NCBI GenBank assembly: GCA_934525325.1
Contig: CAKSZE010000022.1
Span: forward strand, 1-25,526
Source: an uncultured Faecalibacterium sp.
GTDB lineage: Bacteria; Bacillota; Clostridia; Oscillospirales; Ruminococcaceae
Reading direction: 5' to 3'
DNA length: 25,526 nucleotides
Part shown: positions 21,802 through 25,526 of the stretch, one piece after another
How the letters are laid out: each line of letters opens with the position of its first letter
Numbering within the stretch: position 1 is the stretch's first letter
Program-made: the position numbers and the translations under genes
The notes under the pieces: generated by a model
What the model was told of the DNA's origin: nothing
The model's database searches: none
The model's input: the letters and a program-made list of their open reading frames with translations, nothing else

Positions 21802-23466
21802 TTACAGAATATCATTGATGTCAGATTTCAGGACGTCTGCCTTGGGGCCGTACACGGCCTGAATGCCGTCGCCCTTGACCAGCAGGCTCAGAGCGCCCTC
21901 GGCCTTCCATGCGGCGAGGTCGGCGACCTTGGCGGGGTCCTTCACGGTAACGCGCAGACGGGTCATGCAGGCGTCCACCAGCACGATGTTCTCCCGGCCG
22001 CCCAGCAGGGCGATGATGCGCTCGGCCTGACCGTTGTCCGACTTCTTCTCGGTCTTGGCGGCGGTATCGTCTGCGTTATCGTCGGTGTAGTTGCCCAGAC
22101 GGCCCGGCGTTGCCAGCTTGAGCTTGCCGATCATGAAGTAGGCCACAAAGTAGCCGATGACAAAGAACGCCACAACACAGAGCACAAAGTTGATGATGTC
22201 GCCGCCCAGACCGGCCTGCAGGGACATGGGGATGCGGGTGATGAATTCCAGATTGCCGAAGGAGTGCAGGCGCAGATGGATGATGCCTGCCATGGCGAAA
22301 GCGCAGCCCTGCAGCAGTGCGTACACGATGTACAGCGGCATAGCGCAGAACATGAACATGAATTCCAGCGGCTCGGTAACGCCGGTCAGGAACACAGCCA
22401 GTGCGGTGGAGATGAACATAGACTTATAGTTGGCGCGCTTGTCGGCGTCCACACGGCGGAACATGGCCAGTGCAATGCCCAGCAGCAGACCGGTAGCACC
22501 GATCATCTGACCAACCTTGAAGCGGGCGGGGGTAACGGTAGCCAGCAGGTTGTTGTAAGCAGCCATGTCACCGGCCTTTTTGAAGTTGATGAGGTCGTTT
22601 GCCCATGCCAGCCACAGCGGGTCCTGACCAAACACCTGACTGCCTGCGTTGACGCCGGTAGCGATGGTGTAGGTGCCGCCGAAAGAGGTGTAGTTCATGG
22701 GGATGGTCAGCATGTGGTGCAGACCAAAGGGCAGCAGCAGACGCTCCAGCGTGCCATAGATGAACGGAGCCAGAACGGGAGAAGTTTCGGAAGAGTTAGC
22801 GATCCAGATACCGAAGTTGTTGATGCCGGTCTGCACCACAGGCCAGAACAGCGACAGCACCAGCGAGATGACCACCGAGTAGGCAATGACCACCATGGGC
22901 ACGAAGCGCTTGCCGTTGAAGAAGGCCAGCGCATCCGGCAGCTTGCGGAAGTTGTAGTACTTATTGTAAGCTACGCCGCCCACAAAACCGGCAATGATGC
23001 CCACGAACACGCCCATATTCAGCGCCGGTGCGCCCAGCACAGAGGTGAAGTAGCCGTTGACGGCGATCTCCTGTCCGAACAGGGTGTGGGTCACGGCGTT
23101 GGGGTCTGCCAGCATGGCGCTGGTAACGCCGAAGATGTTGCCGGTGATGACGTTGATGAGGGCAAACGCCAGCACGGCGGCAAAGGCACCGCCTGCCCGC
23201 TCCTTTGCCCAGCTGCCGCCGATGGCGACGGCGAACAGGATGTGCAGGTTATTGATGACCGCCCAGCCAATGTTTTCCATGGTAGTGCCGATGGTCATGA
23301 CCGCTGCGATGTCGCCGCCGCCCATCTGCACCAGCTTGCCCAGACTGATCATCAGACCGGCAGCCGGCATAACGGCGATGACCGTCATCAGTACCTTGCC
23401 CAGCTTCTGTAAGAAGTCGAAGTTGATGAGCCCCTTTTTGCCCGGGGCCGCTTTTGTTGTTGCCAT
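21802..23466 (-). CDS. malT: PTS alpha-glucoside (maltose-type) permease, EIIC-EIIB
   Basis: The 554-residue protein has a glucose-superfamily EIIC domain (about 15-430). It carries the substrate-region motif PFGLHHMLTIPMNY, a TGVTEPLEFMFMF segment typical of the glucose/maltose branch, and about ten membrane helices. A charged linker leads to an EIIB domain (about 470-554) with the phosphorylated Cys about residue 500 in LVDACMTRLRV. It has no EIIA, so it must use a separate one. The ATG at 23466 is preceded by AAGGAGG; a longer frame to 23514 overlaps the operators. The neighbouring malQ, EEP phosphatase and LacI regulator point to maltose. Glucose or another alpha-glucoside is the alternative. 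Confidence 0.88.
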   Translation of the reverse strand: MATTKAAPGKKGLINFDFLQKLGKVLMTVIAVMPAAGLMISLGKLVQMGGGDIAAVMTIGTTMENIGWAVINNLHILFAVAIGGSWAKERAGGAFAAVLAFALINVITGNIFGVTSAMLADPNAVTHTLFGQEIAVNGYFTSVLGAPALNMGVFVGIIAGFVGGVAYNKYYNFRKLPDALAFFNGKRFVPMVVIAYSVVISLVLSLFWPVVQTGINNFGIWIANSSETSPVLAPFIYGTLERLLLPFGLHHMLTIPMNYTSFGGTYTIATGVNAGSQVFGQDPLWLAWANDLINFKKAGDMAAYNNLLATVTPARFKVGQMIGATGLLLGIALAMFRRVDADKRANYKSMFISTALAVFLTGVTEPLEFMFMFCAMPLYIVYALLQGCAFAMAGIIHLRLHSFGNLEFITRIPMSLQAGLGGDIINFVLCVVAFFVIGYFVAYFMIGKLKLATPGRLGNYTDDNADDTAAKTEKKSDNGQAERIIALLGGRENIVLVDACMTRLRVTVKDPAKVADLAAWKAEGALSLLVKGDGIQAVYGPKADVLKSDINDIL

Positions 23467-23500
23467 GATGTTCCTCCTTATTCCTTTTTGCATCGTTTTG

Positions 23501-23524
23501 TGCAAGCGTTGCATTGCGTTTGCA
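23501..23524. promoter_or_regulatory. Operator-like sites downstream of the malT promoter
   Basis: TGCAAGCGTTGCA (23501-23513) is a perfect palindrome around a central C, and TGCGTTTGCA (23515-23524) follows it. Both resemble LacI-family or CcpA (cre) half-sites (GCAANCG). They lie just downstream of the malT -10, a roadblock position. Confidence 0.6.
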
Positions 23525-23539
23525 CCACTTTACGCAACA

Positions 23540-23568
23540 AGAATAATCCAACTCCGCAATTTTTACAA
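23540..23568 (-). promoter_or_regulatory. Probable promoter of the malT-mapP-malQ operon
   Basis: Minus strand TTGTAA (23563-23568), 17-bp spacer, TATTCT (23540-23545). It is a moderate match and leaves a leader of about 67 nt containing the operator-like sites. Confidence 0.6.
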
Positions 23569-23683
23569 GAGTTTTCTGTGGTGAAAATAATTTTTCTATG
23601 TTTTACACAAGCGAACGCGCCCTTATTTGTGGAAATTGTCGAAGGTACGCAGGCTCCGTGTTGCACAGTTTACGCAATTCCGT

Positions 23684-23713
23684 GCGCAAACGTTGACATT
23701 GTGTGCAAACGGC
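23684..23713 (+). promoter_or_regulatory. Operator-like repeats overlapping the malR promoter
   Basis: GCGCAAACGTTGAC (23684-23697) overlaps the -35 box, and GTGCAAACGGC (23703-23713) lies in the spacer. Both share the GCAAACG half-site with the malT-side operators. The layout predicts autorepression and joint control of the divergent genes by the LacI-family protein. Confidence 0.6.
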
Positions 23714-23721
23714 TTTACAAT
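23693..23721 (+). promoter_or_regulatory. Strong sigma-A promoter of the LacI-family regulator gene
   Basis: TTGACA (23693-23698), a 17-bp spacer and TACAAT (23716-23721). The start near 23728 gives a leader of about 23 nt. Confidence 0.85.
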
Positions 23722-23750
23722 AGAACTACTATATCAGGGAGGAACAGACT

Positions 23751-24782
23751 ATGGCAGTTACCATCAAGGATGTCGCAGCGGCAGCGGGGGTCTCGCCCTC
23801 CACGGTGTCCCGCACCTGCAAGGACAGCCCTTCCATCAGCCGGGAGACCAAGGAGCGGGTACGCCGCATCATGGCGCAGCTGGGCTACGAGCCGAATTTT
23901 GAAGCTGAGCCGGTGGAGGCTTTTTCCAAGACCATCGGCATCATTCTGCCCTCCTCCCAGCGGGACGTCTACGAAAACGCCTTTCATCTGGAGATCATCC
24001 GCGGCATCGGGCAGTTCTGCAACCAGCGGCGGTATGTGAACACGGTCATCACCGGGCAGGACGATGCCGAGGTGCTGGACGCCATCCAGAGCATGGTGGC
24101 CAACGCACAGGCGGATGGGTTTATTTTGCTCTACTCTAAAAAGGACTGCCCCGTGGCGGCGTATCTGCGCAATGAGGGGCTGCTCCATGTCATTGTGGGC
24201 AAGGCGGCGCAGTCTGCGAACCAGACCATCTACATCGACAACGACAACGCTCTTGCCGGGGAGGAAGCCGCCGATTACCTTTATGAGATGGGGCACCGCC
24301 GCATTGCGTATTTCGGGGTCAGCAACGCCATGCTGTTTTCCGCAGAGCGCAAGCGGGGCTACCAGATGTCCCTGCTCAAGCACGGCATCACCCCCCGGGA
24401 AGAGGACTGCGTGGAGGTCAACACCCTGAACGATGCCTACGAAGGGGCGCTGAAAGCCCTGCTCACCGCCCCGGACCACCCCACCGCCATGCTGGTCAGC
24501 GACGACATCCTTGCCGTGGTGCTGGAACAGTTCTGCGGCAAGCTGGGGCTGCGCGTCCCGAAGGACCTGTCCATCGTATCCTTCAATAACTCCCTGTTCT
24601 CCCGCATCACCAGCCCGCAGCTGACCACCGTGGACGTGAACCCCTACCAGCTGGGCATGGAAGCCGCCAGTCAGACCATCAACCACATCGAGAACCCGAA
24701 CCTTCTGGCCACAAAGATCATCGTGCCGCACAAGCTCATCCCGCGGGAGAGCTGCTGCCCGCCGCCGGAGGAGCGGCGCTGA
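23751..24782 (+). CDS. malR: LacI-family transcriptional regulator (MalR-like)
   Basis: The 343-residue product has the LacI N-terminal helix-turn-helix and hinge (TIKDVAAAAGVSPSTVSR at about 4-21, LGYEPN at about 45). The periplasmic-binding-protein-like ligand domain includes DGFILLYSK, YIDNDNALAGEEAADYL, GHRRIAYFGV and TTVDVNPYQLG, all standard blocks of the family. GGGAGG precedes the ATG. It is divergent from the maltose PTS operon, with shared GCAAACG operator-like repeats, so it most likely represses that operon and itself. The inducer would be maltose or a derivative (inference). The ligand specificity cannot be read from sequence. Confidence 0.93.
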   Translation: MAVTIKDVAAAAGVSPSTVSRTCKDSPSISRETKERVRRIMAQLGYEPNFEAEPVEAFSKTIGIILPSSQRDVYENAFHLEIIRGIGQFCNQRRYVNTVITGQDDAEVLDAIQSMVANAQADGFILLYSKKDCPVAAYLRNEGLLHVIVGKAAQSANQTIYIDNDNALAGEEAADYLYEMGHRRIAYFGVSNAMLFSAERKRGYQMSLLKHGITPREEDCVEVNTLNDAYEGALKALLTAPDHPTAMLVSDDILAVVLEQFCGKLGLRVPKDLSIVSFNNSLFSRITSPQLTTVDVNPYQLGMEAASQTINHIENPNLLATKIIVPHKLIPRESCCPPPEERR

Positions 24783-24822
24783 GCAAGTGCTTTTTTAGCA
24801 ATCTCGTTTCAATTTCCGGGAT

Positions 24823-24857
24823 CCGCCGCACAGTGCTTTGTGCGGCGGTTTCTTTTT
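24823..24857 (+). terminator. Intrinsic terminator of the LacI-family regulator gene
   Basis: CCGCCGCACA pairs perfectly with TGTGCGGCGG (10 bp) around a 6-nt loop, followed by TTCTTTTT. It lies 40 nt past the stop codon. Confidence 0.9.
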
Positions 24858-25165
24858 ACTCCGACAATTGTCCACCGCTCAAGAACAGCAGCAAAATGAA
24901 AGCCTGAGATTTGCCAGTGTTTTATATCAAAAAGAAAAGCGTGCGATTTGATTTACAAAATAAATAAAACCATTCAAAAACAAGAGATGAAATAGAAAAA
25001 ACACGATTTTTCAAGTAAATTTGTTTAAAAGTGAAATGTGTTCATGGATTGAAATTGTACAAAAATCGGGGGATTTTTTGGGCGTTACGTTAGACAAACC
25101 GCAGAAATGAACGCATATCGCGGACAAATTTTGCAAAAACCCTTTCCTTTTGCGGAAAGGAGCGG
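24858..25165. other. AT-rich gene-free region upstream of the peptide-binding lipoprotein
   Basis: No gene is supported. By hand count, 24901-25080 has 51 G/C in 180 bases (about 28%), against GC-rich neighbours. It has many A and T tracts but no convincing promoter of its own. A CCTTTCC-TTTTGC-GGAAAGG inverted repeat at 25141-25158 abuts the downstream -10 and may be an operator. A long minus-strand frame over the distal part and the start of the next gene is a shadow without a start signal. Confidence 0.5.
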
Positions 25166-25171
25166 TATAAT
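25141..25171 (+). promoter_or_regulatory. Probable promoter of the peptide-binding lipoprotein gene, with inverted repeat in the -35 region
   Basis: A perfect TATAAT lies at 25166-25171. No good -35 is present at 16-18 bp spacing (TTTCCT at 25143-25148); instead the inverted repeat CCTTTCC-N4-6-GGAAAGG occupies this position. A weak -35 with a bound activator, or help from the AT-rich upstream DNA, is plausible. Confidence 0.6.
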
Positions 25172-25181
25172 GCCGCCATAG

Positions 25182-25272
25182 CACAAGGGCGTGCAAAGTT
25201 CCAGAAGGAGGAACAGACATCCCTTGTGTATTTTCAGAATGTAACGCTTTAGCAGAGCATAAAACTAAAGCG
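25182..25272 (+). other. Structured 5' leader of the peptide-binding lipoprotein mRNA
   Basis: CACAAGGG (25182-25189) pairs with CCCTTGTG (25221-25228), and nested inside is GTTCC/GGAAC around AGAAGGA. A second stem, CGCTTTAG (25245-25252) with CTAAAGCG (25265-25272), ends 21 nt before the ATG. An AAGGAGG sequence lies within the first hairpin without a following start codon. No known riboswitch was recognised. Confidence 0.5.
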
Positions 25273-25293
25273 GTAAAGAGAGGGGAAACATCT

Positions 25294-25526
25294 ATGAGAT
25301 TCGATCGTCGTATTTCGCGCCGCAGCTTCCTGGCAGCTGCCGGTGTTACCTCCGCTGCGCTGGCTCTGACGGCCTGCGGCGGCTCTTCCAGCTCGGTGGC
25401 GGGTTCTTCCGCTTCCGGCACTGCCTCCTCTGCAGCTGGCACTGCACAGGGCGGCACCCTGAACATCATGCTGGAGACCGAGGTCCAGTCGCTGGACCCG
25501 CAGGTGGCCACCGACGGCACCTCCTT
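25294..25526 (+). CDS. Oligopeptide-type ABC transporter substrate-binding lipoprotein (partial, 5' end)
   Basis: The first 77 codons are in the window and run off the end. The N-terminus has SRRSFLAAAG, a twin-arginine-like motif, then a hydrophobic core and a lipobox LTAC with lipidated C28, a Ser/Gly/Ala-rich linker, and GGTLNIMLETEVQSLDPQVATDG. The 'LDPQ' segment is the usual start of the mature domain of family-5 (OppA/DppA) solute-binding proteins for peptides or nickel. AGAGGGG lies eight bases before the ATG. The ligand cannot be decided from this fragment. Confidence 0.85.
   Translation, partial: MRFDRRISRRSFLAAAGVTSAALALTACGGSSSSVAGSSASGTASSAAGTAQGGTLNIMLETEVQSLDPQVATDGTS

Noticed and set aside
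25004..25079. Alternating GATTTTT / AAAAATC pairings that might form a terminator-antiterminator switch
   Set aside because: Only 7-8 A-T-rich pairs, no promoter upstream, and expected by chance in a 28% GC stretch.
25011..25520. A 169-codon minus-strand frame at the window end
   Set aside because: It is antisense to the peptide-binding lipoprotein gene, which has a signal peptide, lipobox and ribosome binding site, and it runs into the AT-rich non-coding region.

Overview
The window reads like a chromosomal segment of a gut Firmicute of the Oscillospiraceae, most probably Faecalibacterium or a close relative. This is inference from GC-rich coding sequence (intergenic promoters are AT-rich), the gene families present, TTG/ATG starts with strong AGGAGG-type ribosome binding sites, and gene-free stretches packed with short palindromic repeats. 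No rRNA, tRNA, CRISPR array, phage gene or transposase gene was seen.

Layout. 1-102 is the tail of an acetyltransferase-like gene. 103-991 is a gene-free array of hairpin repeats. sstT (Na+/serine-threonine symporter, +) follows at 992-2239, then a second repeat array. On the minus strand come a small lipoprotein (2948-3517) and rny, RNase Y (3689-5260), bracketed by two 245-bp inverted repeat copies. A third repeat array ends at about 6070. Next on the minus strand are a GtrA-like membrane protein, a GH3 beta-glycosidase, and a second GH3 with permuted domain order anchored in the membrane at both ends (6149-12109). An AgrA/AgrC-like two-component system lies at 12356-14337.

14518-18782 is a minus-strand operon that looks devoted to sulfur amino acids: a DUF1847 cysteine-rich protein, a polar amino acid ABC importer (binding lipoprotein, permease, ATPase) and a MalY/PatB-type C-S lyase. 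Its leader (18783-19281) has a near-perfect promoter, a 43-codon leader ORF with three Cys codons spaced every fifth residue, an intrinsic terminator and a perfect 11-bp antiterminator pairing. A 172-bp MITE-like palindrome with a 4-bp target duplication sits between terminator and first gene. This cysteine-type attenuator is the most interesting candidate in the window.

19459-24782 is a maltose locus: a PTS IIC-IIB gene (malT-like), an EEP-family phosphatase that fits maltose 6'-phosphate phosphatase (mapP) and malQ on the minus strand, divergent from a LacI-family regulator (malR-like). The shared 284-bp promoter region carries repeated GCAAACG half-sites. Maltose would enter phosphorylated, be dephosphorylated inside the cell and be disproportionated by MalQ. 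The window ends in an AT-rich gene-free region and the first 77 codons of an oligopeptide-type ABC binding lipoprotein with a structured leader.
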